Shown here piece after piece: positions 26,848 to 35,959 of a stretch of DNA of 64,000 nucleotides. The stretch covers positions 1 to 64,000 of the forward strand of contig CAVTVK010000003.1 in the NCBI GenBank assembly GCA_963738135.1, read 5' to 3'. Under the pieces are notes generated by a model, which was not told where the DNA came from, did not search any database, and worked only from the letters and a program-made list of their open reading frames with translations. This DNA is from Bog-473 sp963738135 (GTDB lineage: Bacteria; Actinomycetota; Acidimicrobiia; Acidimicrobiales; RAAP-2). A program made the translations under genes and the position numbers. Every line of letters starts with the position of its first letter. The stretch's first letter is position 1.

Positions 26848-27446
26848 TAGATCTTCTCAACTTTGGAATCAAGAATCTCTCGCAAGCGAGCGCGTCCTCG
26901 GTGCAGAAGGAGTCGCTGATTTCCGCTCGTAATGCCCAATGCCTCGCACACCTCATCGGTTGAGAGACCCTCGACATCTCGCAGGATGACGACTTGACGT
27001 TGGCGAGGTGCCAGGTCGTCGAGAGCTGACGAAAGCAAGGGGGCCAAGGTGGCGGCATCGAGACGGTTCTCACTGTCGTCGCGCCATCGGTCGAGGGGAT
27101 CGGCCCATTGTCCTTGTGCGTCGAAACGAGTCGGGTCGACCGAATGGAGTGACTCGATGGAGGTTGTCGAGGGCTCCTTAGCGCCGGCCGATCGGGCACG
27201 ATTGACGAGGATGCTGTAAAGCCATGTCTTGAATGACGACCGCCCTTCGAATCGGTCCATGCCGCGCACGACGCCCATCCACGTGTCCTGAACGATCTCC
27301 TCGGCCACCTCCTCGCTCGAGACCATTGTCCGAGCAAGGCGAAGTAGCGGCTGATGATATTGCGCTACCAACATGATAAATGCTTTCTCATCGCCATCGC
27401 GAAGTCGTCCGAGCTGCTCGATGTCGGGCTCCACAGCTCGCAGCAT
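26847..27446 (-). CDS. ECF-family RNA polymerase sigma factor
   Basis: 199 aa. Sigma region 2 is in AQYHQPLLRLARTMV...EEIVQDTWMGVVRGMDRFEG, region 4 in LDDLAPRQRQVVILRDVEGL and then GITSGNQRLLLHRGRARLRE. Cotranscribed and translationally coupled with its anti-sigma factor. The divergent secreted propeller gene at 27669 is a possible target. A run of about 13 C residues (27481-27493) lies just upstream of the start. Confidence 0.92.
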   Translation of the reverse strand: MLRAVEPDIEQLGRLRDGDEKAFIMLVAQYHQPLLRLARTMVSSEEVAEEIVQDTWMGVVRGMDRFEGRSSFKTWLYSILVNRARSAGAKEPSTTSIESLHSVDPTRFDAQGQWADPLDRWRDDSENRLDAATLAPLLSSALDDLAPRQRQVVILRDVEGLSTDEVCEALGITSGNQRLLLHRGRARLREILDSKVEKI

Positions 27447-27668
27447 AAGTCTCTGATCCCCAGACGGTGTTGCGCTCCCGAGCCCCCCCCCCCGGCCCCA
27501 CAGAGAGATCGGCTACAAAGCACAGCTGTCGCCACGACCTTTAGTCCTTGAGGATTCCGGTTCGTTACGGCCAGGCGCACATTCAGCCTTTCTTATGTAT
27601 CCGCGTAACGCTTCGTGCCAACTCGGGACTGTACAGAGTAAGCGCTGTTCACTTCCTAAGGAGATGCA

Positions 27669-28820
27669 ATGAAGAGACTCGCTCGTCTAGCGGCCGGGGC
27701 CGGTATCGCGGTGGGGTTATCGGCCTTCGCCGCACCCATCGCGGCCGGAGCCTTGGGTCCAACCCCGGGACCGAACTTTGGCGGAGGCCAGCACCCCGTC
27801 TTCGTCCAGACCGACAACGTTGGTGGAAACCAGGTGGTCGCCTACGACCGCGCCCCCAGCGGCACCCTCACGCTGGCCAACACTTACGCCACTGGTGGAC
27901 TCGGCGGTGTGCTGAACGGCTCCCAGGTCGACCATCTTGGCTCGCAAGGTTCGTTGACCTATGACTCGGCTCATTCGTCGCTCTACGCGGTCAATGCGGG
28001 AAGCAATACAATCTCAGTCTTTACGGTCCATGGCGATCGGCTCAGCCTGCGCCAGGTGGTCGGTTCCGGCGGAACGTTCCCAGTAAGTGTTGCCGTGCAC
28101 AATGATCTCGTCTCGGTGCTGAACGCGCAAAACGGCGGGTCAGTCCAGGAGTTCTACTCCTTCTTCGGCCACCTCTTTCCGGTACCAGGGTCCAATCGGA
28201 ACCTCGGGTTGACCATCCCGACCGACACCACACAGTTCACCCACACGCCGGGTCAGGTGCTCTACTCGCCCGACGGTTCCAAGCTGGTTGTGACCACGAA
28301 GGCGACCACCAACGCCATTGAGGTCTTCAACGTCGGGTTCTTTGGGTTCTTGGCACCCGCACCGGTCATCACCACAGAGCCTGGGACAGTCCCCTTTGCT
28401 CTCGCCTTCGACCCAGCCGGTCACTTGGTGGTGGGTGAAGCGGGGCCTAGTGCGCTGGCCACGTTCGGTCTCAATCACGACGGCACCCTCACGCCGATCA
28501 GCACGCTGGCGAGCGGGCAAAGCGGACTGTGTTGGGTTACCGCAACGGGGTCCTTGCTCTTCACTGGCAACACTGGAGCAAACTCAACCAGCGGCTACGT
28601 CAGTAGCGCCAGTGGACAGCTCAGCCTGCTCGGCGCCACAGCCACCGATCCGGGAACAGTCGACGGATCTGTCTCATCGGACGGTCACTACCTCTACGTG
28701 CAGACAGGCGGAAACGGGATTGTCGACGAATTCCAGATCAATGCCAATGGGTCTCTGAACGAGATCGGATCCACGCTGGTCCCCGGTGCAGCGGGCGGCC
28801 AAGGAATCGCAGCAAGCTAA
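27669..28820 (+). CDS. Secreted lactonase-like beta-propeller protein
   Basis: 383 aa. ATG follows AAGGAGATGCA. N-terminal signal peptide (KRLARLAAGAGIAVGLSAFA). The rest is a seven-bladed propeller of the 6-phosphogluconolactonase/YncE type, with repeated blade ends such as SLYAVNAGSNTISVFTVHGD, PDGSKLVVTTKATTNAIEVF and DGHYLYVQTGGNGIVDEFQI. Many secreted members lack a known enzymatic activity. Divergent from an ECF sigma/anti-sigma pair, so it may belong to that regulon. Confidence 0.82.
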   Translation: MKRLARLAAGAGIAVGLSAFAAPIAAGALGPTPGPNFGGGQHPVFVQTDNVGGNQVVAYDRAPSGTLTLANTYATGGLGGVLNGSQVDHLGSQGSLTYDSAHSSLYAVNAGSNTISVFTVHGDRLSLRQVVGSGGTFPVSVAVHNDLVSVLNAQNGGSVQEFYSFFGHLFPVPGSNRNLGLTIPTDTTQFTHTPGQVLYSPDGSKLVVTTKATTNAIEVFNVGFFGFLAPAPVITTEPGTVPFALAFDPAGHLVVGEAGPSALATFGLNHDGTLTPISTLASGQSGLCWVTATGSLLFTGNTGANSTSGYVSSASGQLSLLGATATDPGTVDGSVSSDGHYLYVQTGGNGIVDEFQINANGSLNEIGSTLVPGAAGGQGIAAS

Positions 28821-29097
28821 TCACCGCCCGTGATGCGAGCGGCGGCGTCCTGAATCAGAGCGGGCGCCGCCGCTCGGGGCTTGGTATCAACCCTGCCAAT
28901 GGGCGCCGAGTGTCGCGTTCGTACCCCCAGATGATGACAATGCGGGTCAGCCCGCAGCCCTCCAAGGGCGTATTCGATAAGTGCCCTGGTTCGCCTGTAA
29001 GGGGTCGGTACAAGTGGAGTTTGAGTCCTACTATGCCTGCCTCGACTAACCGAACTGACCGGACCTCGGGTATCCCCTATCGCCGGCGCGGGGGCGG

Positions 29098-29559
29098 TCA
29101 GTTGGGCGAGCTTGTAGGTCGACTCATCCGGGGAGCCGGATAGCCCTCGGTGTCGACGATTTGATCGGCCACGAACCCCAAGTGCTCGTAAAACGGCATG
29201 GCATGAGGGTTGGCCGTTACCACCAGGCTCTCGAAACCGAGCTGATTCAACCGTGAGGAGATGTCCAGCACCATCGCCATTGCGATTCCCTGCCGCATTC
29301 TAGGGGGATCCACGAAGAGGTCTTCAAGCTCTGCAACCCCGTTGGAGATCAGGTGAGTGGCAAAGCCCGTGACGGTGCCGTCCTCGTCCCCGGCAACCCT
29401 CGTCCTTCCTTCTCGCACGCCTTGGTCAGAGAGGACGAGCCACTCCGGATGTTCCTGCAATAGTCCGCGATCGTTCTCATTGGACAGGGATGCTCTCTGG
29501 AAGATCCCCTGCAGGTCCTCCATGTAGGATAATTCGGCATTACGGATAAGGAGCGGCAT
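29098..29559 (-). CDS. GNAT-family N-acetyltransferase
   Basis: 153 aa from ATG 29559. GNAT fold: LLIRNAELSYMEDLQGIF, GFATHLISNGVAELEDLFVD, acetyl-CoA P-loop region MRQGIAMAMVLDI (equivalent of RGxGIA), then VTANPHAMPFYEHLGFV. The substrate is unknown. Longer frames at the 5' end run into sequence carrying the dispersed repeat (29595-29611) and were not used. Confidence 0.85.
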   Translation of the reverse strand: MPLLIRNAELSYMEDLQGIFQRASLSNENDRGLLQEHPEWLVLSDQGVREGRTRVAGDEDGTVTGFATHLISNGVAELEDLFVDPPRMRQGIAMAMVLDISSRLNQLGFESLVVTANPHAMPFYEHLGFVADQIVDTEGYPAPRMSRPTSSPN

Positions 29560-29684
29560 CGACTCGGATTGTCGCACGCCACGGACCAGTCTGGGTGCCC
29601 CAGTACGCCGGTTTGGCGCCGCTCGCCGAGGACGGTGTCTCACACGGTGATGGAGCCGTGCGGAAGGTATTCAGCACGGGCTTA

Positions 29685-29742
29685 CCTTCGCTGGATCACT
29701 TACTCCGAAGTAACCTTCGCTGGATCACTAACTCCGAAGTAA
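29685..29742. repeat. Tandem 29-bp direct repeat with internal dyad
   Basis: Two units, 29685-29713 and 29714-29742, differ at one base. Each ends in the near-palindrome TTACTCCGAAGTAA (second unit TAACTCCGAAGTAA). It sits about 110 bp upstream of the NAD(P)-binding gene at 29852 and could be a paired operator. Confidence 0.85.
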
Positions 29743-29851
29743 GGAGTTGCCTGCCCCATATATTGAGATTTGCCGAATCGAGGCCAGGTTCGTGCCCTCG
29801 GAGAGCCTGGACTATCGCATTCTGGATCGGCACGTCTGGGAAAGGACCACG

Positions 29852-30616
29852 ATGAAGATCGCTGTAGCCGGCGGAACGGGCCTTGTCGGAGGGTTTACCG
29901 TAGACGCCGGACGAACCGGTGGTCACGAGGTCGTCGTGCTCAGTCGAGCTTCTGGCGTGGACCTCCGTCAAGACTCGGGCGTAGCGGAAGCTCTTGAGGG
30001 TGTCGAAGTGATGATCGACACCACAAACAGCCCTCGAATCTCGAAAAAAGCAGCGACCACCTTCTTCACTGAAACGACCGCACGTCTCCAGCGTATTGGT
30101 AGTGCTGCAGGCGTGAGAAGGCTAGTGGTCCTGTCGATCGTCGGTGTAGATCGAGTACCGGGGTATCCCTACTACGAAGCCAAGGTTCAACAGGAAAGAG
30201 AGGCACGTGGCGGCACCGTCCCCGTGACCATCGTGCGTGCCACGCAGTTCCACGAGTTTCCCTGCCAGATACTCAGCCGTACCCGTGTTGGGCCGTTGGC
30301 TTTCATGTTTCGAGCGCAAGTTCAGCCAGTTGCTGCCCGCTCTGTTGGAGAGTTCCTCATCTCAATTGCGACCGCAGCGACACCTGTTTCATTGGCCGAG
30401 ATTGCCGGACCTGAAAAAATGGAGCTTTCGGAGATGGCCCGTCGTTTGATTTCTCGGTCGGGGCGTCGAGTCGCAGTGTTGTCAGCCTCACTCCCCGGTA
30501 AGGCCGGGCGCGCGATGCAAAGCGGCGCTCTGATCCCATCAGAGGAGGTCACAGTCATCGGACCGTCGTTCGAGGGCTGGCTGTCGTCCGATGACGCCGA
30601 GCTGGTCTCTTTCTAG
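29852..30616 (+). CDS. NAD(P)-binding atypical SDR (NmrA/QOR-like)
   Basis: 254 aa from ATG 29852, preceded by AAAGGACC. Glycine motif VAGGTGLVGG at residues 5-14 is that of atypical short-chain dehydrogenase/NmrA-like NAD(P)-binding proteins; later IVGVDRVPGYPYYEAKVQQE carries the typical YxxK pair. Similar proteins are quinone oxidoreductases or redox-sensing regulators. Standing alone behind a tandem operator-like repeat, it is probably induced by a small-molecule-sensing regulator outside the window. Confidence 0.82.
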   Translation: MKIAVAGGTGLVGGFTVDAGRTGGHEVVVLSRASGVDLRQDSGVAEALEGVEVMIDTTNSPRISKKAATTFFTETTARLQRIGSAAGVRRLVVLSIVGVDRVPGYPYYEAKVQQEREARGGTVPVTIVRATQFHEFPCQILSRTRVGPLAFMFRAQVQPVAARSVGEFLISIATAATPVSLAEIAGPEKMELSEMARRLISRSGRRVAVLSASLPGKAGRAMQSGALIPSEEVTVIGPSFEGWLSSDDAELVSF

Positions 30617-30698
30617 TCCTGGCATGCCTATTGAGGGCGGTCGGCACACGGGCCCATATTTGGGCGCAATGTCAGGGTGCCCCATATCGCCTGTGGAT

Positions 30699-30858
30699 TC
30701 AGGCGGTCGTCGCAACGGCGTTGGCGAACGCTTCTGATGGTGTCATATAGCCCAGTGTTTTGCGAGGTCGGGTGTTGAGGGAGCGGGCAATCGCGTCGAG
30801 CTGGCGCTGGTTGTAGGTCGACAGGTCGATCTTCTTCGGAAGGTATTGGCGAACGAGT
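30699..30858 (-). pseudogene. C-terminal remnant of an IS30-family transposase
   Basis: Reads RQYLPKKIDLSTYNQRQLDA, then IARSLNTRPRKTLGYMTPSEAF, the end of an IS30 transposase after the catalytic Glu. Its 3' end overlaps an inverted-repeat-like sequence (about 30694-30715) that shares TCAGGCGGTCGTCGCAAC, with one mismatch, with the left end of the intact IS30 at 30908. It is cut at 30859 where another IS30 end begins. Confidence 0.75.
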
Positions 30859-30907
30859 GCGTCCTCAAGGGATCGTTGCAACACCAGCCTGATTGGCGGA
30901 CATTGGG

Positions 30908-32351
30908 TGAAATCAAGCGGTCGTCGCAACACCTCTACTCGGGAGGTGCTGATGGGCAGGCCAGCTGGCTGGATGAAGGAGTTGACAGGTCGCTCCCCGA
31001 TGAAGTCGCCGGGGGCCCCATCCCTTCGCCGAGAAGTCGAACAGCAGTTCTGGCGCCAGATCGCGACTGGGATCACAACCGACGCTGCCGCGAAGGCAGT
31101 GGATGTCTCTCCAGTGGTGGGCGCTCGCTGGTTCCGACATCGTGGCGGCATGCCGATCGATCTGTCGCCGACCACGGGCCGATACCTGTCCTTTCATGAA
31201 CGAGAGGAGATCGCGCTGCTGAAGGCGCAGAGCGCAAGCATCAGAGAGATCAGTCGACAACTTGGACGCGCTCCTTCGACGATCTCTCGGGAGCTGCGCC
31301 GCAACGCTGCGACCCGAGGCGGGAAGCTCGAGTATCGGGCCTCGGTTGCCCAATGGAAGGCCGAGCTCGTGGCTCAGCGCCCCAAGACTGCGAAGCTCCT
31401 CGCCAACGAGCAGCTGCGCGACTACGTGCAGGAGCGGTTGGCGGGTCAGGTCTGCCGACCTGACGGGACTCCTGTTCAGGGGCCCGCGACGGCTCCCTGG
31501 AAGGGCAGAGGCAAGCCGCATCGACAGGATCGCCGCTGGGTGAGTGCATGGAGCCCCGAGCAGATAGCGAACCGCCTCAAGGTCGATTTCCCACATGATG
31601 AGTCCATGAGGATCAGCCACGAGGCGATCTACCAGTCTCTTTACGTTCAAAGCAGAGGCGCCCTCAAGCGAGAATTGGTCGCCTGCCTGCGCACCGGACG
31701 TGCGCTCCGGGTTCCGCGGTCCAGGACGAGGCGCCAAGCCTGGGCGCACGTGACGCCGGAGGTGATGATCAGCGAACGACCACCCGAGGTCGAAGATCGT
31801 GCTGTGCCTGGGCACTGGGAGGGGGACCTTCTTATCGGGCTGGAACGCTCGGCTATCGGGACCCTCGTCGAGCGCACGAGCAGATTCACGATGCTGATAC
31901 ACCTTCCCCGCGAGGAGGGTTATCGCCACAAGCACACACCAAAGAATGGGCCGGCCCTCGCTGGCTATGGAGCACTCACGATGAAAGACGCTCTCGCGTC
32001 AACGATCACCACACTTCCAGAACAACTGCGCCGATCAGTGACATGGGACCGCGGCAAGGAAATGTCGGCTCACGCAAAGTTCAAAGTCGACACCGGAATC
32101 CCTGTTTACTTCGCCGATCCGCAAAGTCCGTGGCAGCGCGGAACGAACGAGAACACGAATGGTCTGCTTCGCCAGTACTTCCCGAAAGGAACCGACCTGT
32201 CGCGATGGAGCGCCGAAGAGATCGAAGCCGTCGCTCATGCTCTAAACACCAGGCCGCGCAAGACACTCGGTTGGAGGACACCAGCGGAGGTGATCGACGA
32301 GCACCTACGATCTCAACAAGAAGCCGGTGTTGCGTCCACCGATTGAGCCCA
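30908..32351 (+). mobile_element. Inner, apparently intact IS30-family element
   Basis: Imperfect terminal inverted repeats at 30908-30933 and 32326-32351 (about 20 of 26 positions match, inner ends CGCAACACC and GGTGTTGCG). The right repeat overlaps the last codons of the transposase. Length about 1.44 kb, slightly longer than typical for IS30. Confidence 0.72.
30952..32346 (+). CDS. IS30-family transposase, full length
   Basis: 464 aa from ATG 30952 (GGGAGGTGCTG upstream). HTH_38 domain FHEREEIALLKAQSASIREI, then RQLGRAPSTISRELRRN. DDE core: first Asp in GHWEGDLLIG, second in RRSVTWDRGKEM, Glu in WQRGTNENTNGLLRQYFPKG. C-terminal LNTRPRKTLGWRTPAEV. All catalytic residues are present. Longer than the typical ~380 aa because of an N-terminal extension (REVEQQFWRQIATGITTDAA) that looks like an additional HTH. 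Confidence 0.93.
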   Translation: MGRPAGWMKELTGRSPMKSPGAPSLRREVEQQFWRQIATGITTDAAAKAVDVSPVVGARWFRHRGGMPIDLSPTTGRYLSFHEREEIALLKAQSASIREISRQLGRAPSTISRELRRNAATRGGKLEYRASVAQWKAELVAQRPKTAKLLANEQLRDYVQERLAGQVCRPDGTPVQGPATAPWKGRGKPHRQDRRWVSAWSPEQIANRLKVDFPHDESMRISHEAIYQSLYVQSRGALKRELVACLRTGRALRVPRSRTRRQAWAHVTPEVMISERPPEVEDRAVPGHWEGDLLIGLERSAIGTLVERTSRFTMLIHLPREEGYRHKHTPKNGPALAGYGALTMKDALASTITTLPEQLRRSVTWDRGKEMSAHAKFKVDTGIPVYFADPQSPWQRGTNENTNGLLRQYFPKGTDLSRWSAEEIEAVAHALNTRPRKTLGWRTPAEVIDEHLRSQQEAGVASTD

Positions 32352-32381
32352 GTTTGATTCCGTCGATCAGGAGGTGCAGCA

Positions 32382-33523
32382 ATGAGGCGCTTCAGCGAGG
32401 CTCAGAAACAGACCATCTGGGAAATGCGCGAGGCGGGGGTGCCGGTCAAGCGCATCGCCCGACACCTCGGCAGGCAGAACGTATCTCTGCGCACGTTCAT
32501 CGCCGATGCGGGCGGGAGGCGTCCGACACCACGAGAACGCTCTGCGCTGCGCCTGTCATTGGCCGAGCGCGAGGAGATCTCCCGCGGCCTGGCCGCAGGG
32601 TGGTCCATCCGGGCCGTGGCGACCGAGTTGGGCCGAGCGCCTTCGACGGTCTGTCGGGAAGTGAACACCAACGGCGGCCGGCGGCGTTATCGGGCCCTGC
32701 CCGCCGAACGGGGATCGGACCGGCGGGCGCTGCGACCGAAGCGCACGAAGCTGGCCCGCTGCCCTCGACTGCGCCGGGCGGTCGAGACCAAGCTCGAGGA
32801 CAACTGGTCACCCGAGCAGATCTCTTCATGGTTGGCTGATGCCCACCGCCACGACCCGGAGATGCAGGTGTCCCACGAGACCATCTACCAATCGCTCTTC
32901 GTCCAGGGCAAAGGAGCGCTGCGCAAAGAGCTCCACGCCTGTCTGCGCAGCGGCCGGGCCATGCGACGGGCCAAGGCCTACACCAAGGCCAATCACATCG
33001 GGGCGGGCAAGCTCAAGGACATGGTCATGATCTCGGAGCGTCCAGCCGAGGTGGACGACCGGGCGGTGCCGGGTCACTGGGAAGGAGATCTCATCTTCGG
33101 CAAGAAGATGACCGCTATCGCCACCTTGGTCGAGCGCCAGAGCCGCTACGTCATGTTGTGCAAGCTGCCCAACGGACACGGGGCTGAGGCTGTGCGCATC
33201 GCCTTGGCCAAGCGGATCCTCACCTTGCCGGCCACCCTGCGGCGCTCCCTGACCTGGGACCAGGGCAAGGAGATGGCCGAGCACGTGCGCTTCAGCGTCG
33301 AGACCGGTGTGTCGGTCTACTTCTGTGACCCCAAGAGCCCGTGGCAGCGCGGCACCAACGAGAACACCAACGGCTTGCTGCGCCAAAACTCCCGAAGAAC
33401 GCCGATCTGTCCTTGTACTCACAGCAGCAGCTCAACGCCATCGCACGATCGCTCAACCGACGCCCTCGACAAACACTGGGCTGGATGCCACCATCTCAGG
33501 CGTTCGCCGAAGCGTTGCGGTGA
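32382..33523 (+). pseudogene. IS30-family transposase with late frameshift
   Basis: The frame from ATG 32382 (AGGAGGTGCAGCA upstream) encodes a complete N-terminal HTH (AEREEISRGLAAGWSIRAVA) and DDE residues (GHWEGDLIFG, SLTWDQGKEM, GTNENTNGLLRQ). Directly after GLLRQ, near 33390, one base is missing: the family tail NFPKNADLSLYSQQQLNAIA continues in another frame to the stop at 33523. A single T lost in the AACTCCC stretch explains it. Either inactivation or a sequencing error. Confidence 0.85.
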
Positions 33524-34245
33524 TCCCTTGAGGACGCCAAGAACTGGCGCAATCCTGCTTCATACGAAGACCGAATTTCGGCTAGTGAAGCGCCGGATCT
33601 CACTGCAGCGCCAACGTTGCTCTCGGTCATTAGGTAGTCGAGATAGCCGTCCAACTCGAAACCGATTGACGCGGTAAAGCTCTCGTGAGCCACCAGATTC
33701 ATCGGAGCTGACACGAACGTTGCCCGACCCACCTCCTGCACTCTCTCGCTCGGCTTCGGCCAACGCTGCAACATCTCCGAGTACCACGAATCGAGTTCAG
33801 CGCACTGCGCCGAGCATCGTCCCGAGGCAAAGTCGTAAACAACCAGCAAACCCAGGGGTGAAAGTACCCTCTTGGCTTCAGAGAAGAAGGCTGGGATGTC
33901 GGCATAATTCAGACAACCCGCCGCTGTCAGCAGTCCGACCGTGTCGGACCTCACCGGAAGCGCCTCGGCAGAGGCGAGCAAGAACGATGCTCCCGCAACA
34001 TGACGCTTTGCGCTACGAATCATGGCGGGTGAAGGGTCAGCGCCGAGCACGTGGTTTCCGATCCCCCGGCGGATCAAAGCGGCCGTTGACGTTGCTACGC
34101 CGCAACCCACGTCGAGGGCCAGATTGACCCGATCTACGAAGTGAAGGGACGCCACCCGATCGAGAATGTGTGAATGGATTGGTGGCCGACTAATGGCATA
34201 TCCACATGCCAGCCAGTCCGCCGCATACTCGCCATTCCATGGCAC
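33496..34245 (-). CDS. SAM-dependent methyltransferase, C-terminus replaced by IS30 end
   Basis: 249 aa from GTG 34245. Class I methyltransferase: motif I LALDVGCGVATSTAALI, LGADPSPAMIRSAKRH, SAEALPVRSDTVGLLTAAGC, LSPLGLLVVYDFASG. The last dozen codons and the stop lie inside the terminal inverted repeat and end of the neighbouring IS30 (up to 33537), so the native C-terminus is lost. The catalytic core is complete; activity is uncertain. Substrate unknown. Confidence 0.75.
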   Translation of the reverse strand: MPWNGEYAADWLACGYAISRPPIHSHILDRVASLHFVDRVNLALDVGCGVATSTAALIRRGIGNHVLGADPSPAMIRSAKRHVAGASFLLASAEALPVRSDTVGLLTAAGCLNYADIPAFFSEAKRVLSPLGLLVVYDFASGRCSAQCAELDSWYSEMLQRWPKPSERVQEVGRATFVSAPMNLVAHESFTASIGFELDGYLDYLMTESNVGAAVRSGASLAEIRSSYEAGLRQFLASSRDHRNASANA

Positions 34246-34342
34246 GTGATCAACGTAACAGGAGGCTGCCAGAGGGACGGGCTGGTGCCGAAATACCCAC
34301 CCTCCCGGCGAACTGGGATAGCTCTCCGTGGCGCAACGACGG

Positions 34343-34723
34343 TCACGCGCGTTGAGTTAACTCAATCACATTGCCGTCAAAGTCTTCATATCGCCCGCTA
34401 CGACCCCAAGGATCCGTGCGTGGTTCGTGAAGGACGTGAGCGCCTGCACGCACCGCTGCCGCATGAGCATTATCGATGTCAACGACAGACAGTGCGATCT
34501 GTGCACCAGAGGTCGGCTTTCCCTTTGCCGGATAAAGGGCAAAGTGAAGGTAGGCCCCCTCCATCCAGGAGATTTCTGTGTGCCGTCCGCCAATCCAGCG
34601 GTCCTCAACCTGATTGTCGCCGGGATGGAGGTCTAGGCCGAATCCATCTCGGTAGAGCGCCTCGGAACGGTCCAGGTTAGAGACCTCCAAGATGACCGCC
34701 ACCAGCCGACCGTCTTTGGCCAT
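34343..34723 (-). CDS. VOC/glyoxalase-family protein
   Basis: 126 aa. ATG 34723 follows AAAGGAGGCGAG. Two beta-alpha-beta-beta-beta modules: VAVILEVSNLDRSEALYRDG and ALSVVDIDNAHAAAVRAGAH, ending with PWGRSGRYEDFDGNVIELTQ, the typical glyoxalase/bleomycin-resistance/dioxygenase ending. Potential metal ligands are His in GRHTEISW and Glu in VIELTQ. Substrate unknown. Confidence 0.85.
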   Translation of the reverse strand: MAKDGRLVAVILEVSNLDRSEALYRDGFGLDLHPGDNQVEDRWIGGRHTEISWMEGAYLHFALYPAKGKPTSGAQIALSVVDIDNAHAAAVRAGAHVLHEPRTDPWGRSGRYEDFDGNVIELTQRA

Positions 34724-34911
34724 CTCGCCTCCTTTCCCGATCCCTACCCAACTGACCTTATGTCTCCGAAACGGCCGGTGGATGAAGCACTCCCCTATCC
34801 CCGATGTGCCGGACTGTGTCACCCTCCTGATTGGCGTACTGGGTTACCCCTCCCGTCGTTCGCCGATCTTCGGATTATGCGTCCCTGGCCCCTCGCAATG
34901 GCCCGCCCGGA

Positions 34912-35658
34912 TCACATCGGCGGAACGAATTCAGACCACCGATCCAGCCCCGCGACGTCGCCTGACACTTCCACATCGGCAGCCTCAGCGGTAGGTATCC
35001 GACCCCAAACAAGCCAAAGGAGCCGATTGGCAGCTCCATAGATCCGCACCGAAGCGTCGCGTGGCTCGCGGCTAACGACTCGTTCTCCTCGACCGGAGAG
35101 ATCGAGCCACCACCGATCAGTTCGATCACTGCACTCGAAGCTCATCGTGGGACCGGGCGGGGCATCGTGCGTGGCCCGTGTCGCGGCGACGAAGACGTCG
35201 AGATATTCGTCTATCCCGTCGGCAGCTACGTCGGATGCGACCGATAACACCTTGCCTTGTGCCGCATCGGTATCCGAACGGTGGACGACGGCTTCGAGAG
35301 CCATTCGACGGGCCCACCAGCCGACATGGCGCCCGGGCTCGTACCACGACCAACATTCCTCGTCGGCGGGGACGTTCGAGAGTTGCTCAAGCAGAGAACC
35401 AGTGCCGGAGCGAAACCAATCAACGAACTCCGGAGAGCCTTTATCCGGCGTTTGTAGCTGAGCGAACAGGCCAAAGTCGGCGTCGGGCCGTGCGCGGACG
35501 ATCTCGGCCACGACGTGATGCGTTGTGGCCACATGCCGGGCCACCGTGGCGACCGTCCAGCGATCGGACCATGGAACCGCCGTCGCTCGATCGTGTTCGT
35601 ACGCGCTCAGGATGCGGGAGGATTCGTCAGAAATGATGGAGACATAGTCGAGTATCAC
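34912..35658 (-). CDS. Mycothiol-dependent maleylpyruvate isomerase-family (DinB-like) protein
   Basis: 248 aa from GTG 35658. MDMPI N-terminal DinB-like four-helix domain: WSDRWTVATVARHVATTHHV with metal-ligand His, GWWARRMALEAVVHRSD with a second His in the LExxxHRxD motif. The C-terminal MDMPI domain (about 165-248) has GAANRLLWLVWGR. Family members use mycothiol in isomerase or transferase reactions or are uncharacterised. Presence supports an actinobacterial host. Isolated gene. Confidence 0.85.
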   Translation of the reverse strand: MILDYVSIISDESSRILSAYEHDRATAVPWSDRWTVATVARHVATTHHVVAEIVRARPDADFGLFAQLQTPDKGSPEFVDWFRSGTGSLLEQLSNVPADEECWSWYEPGRHVGWWARRMALEAVVHRSDTDAAQGKVLSVASDVAADGIDEYLDVFVAATRATHDAPPGPTMSFECSDRTDRWWLDLSGRGERVVSREPRDASVRIYGAANRLLWLVWGRIPTAEAADVEVSGDVAGLDRWSEFVPPM

Positions 35659-35959
35659 GTCAGTGCTAGCCCTCTTCTGAATGCCTTCTCAACTGTTACT
35701 TACCTGCATCTTGTAGGTAGGCCAGGGTAACTCAAAGGTCCCGATCAGCCACGCCCAGGCCCGGCGTTCGGGGGCAGCCTCACCACGATTGACGGACGCG
35801 CGTTATGGGCACTGGTCGCTCTTAAGTCCAGTCGATCTGTCGCCACGGCAGAAAGGCGATCCCTTCTGCCGGCAGGCACGCGGATCGGGCAATCTGCGTG
35901 CCGGTACACCGCCGAGCGAGAACGTTGCTCCCTGACCGAGCTTATGCAACAGTCGTGGC

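Larger units (their letters stand above)
30859..33537 (+). mobile_element. Outer IS30-family element interrupted by a second IS30
   Basis: Terminal inverted repeats of 24 bp lie at 30859-30882 and 33514-33537 and match at 21 of 24 positions. Both begin from outside with GCGTCCTCAAGGGATC. The coding part is at 32382-33523. The interval 30908-32351 is a separate IS30 element with its own inverted repeats, inserted in the 5' leader of this one. The left flank is an older IS30 remnant; the right flank is a methyltransferase gene whose end was replaced. Confidence 0.7.

Noticed and set aside
29685..29742. CRISPR array
   Set aside because: Only two units, directly abutting without spacers, and no cas genes in the window.
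30913..31935. 340-aa minus-strand open frame
   Set aside because: Antisense shadow of the intact IS30 transposase.
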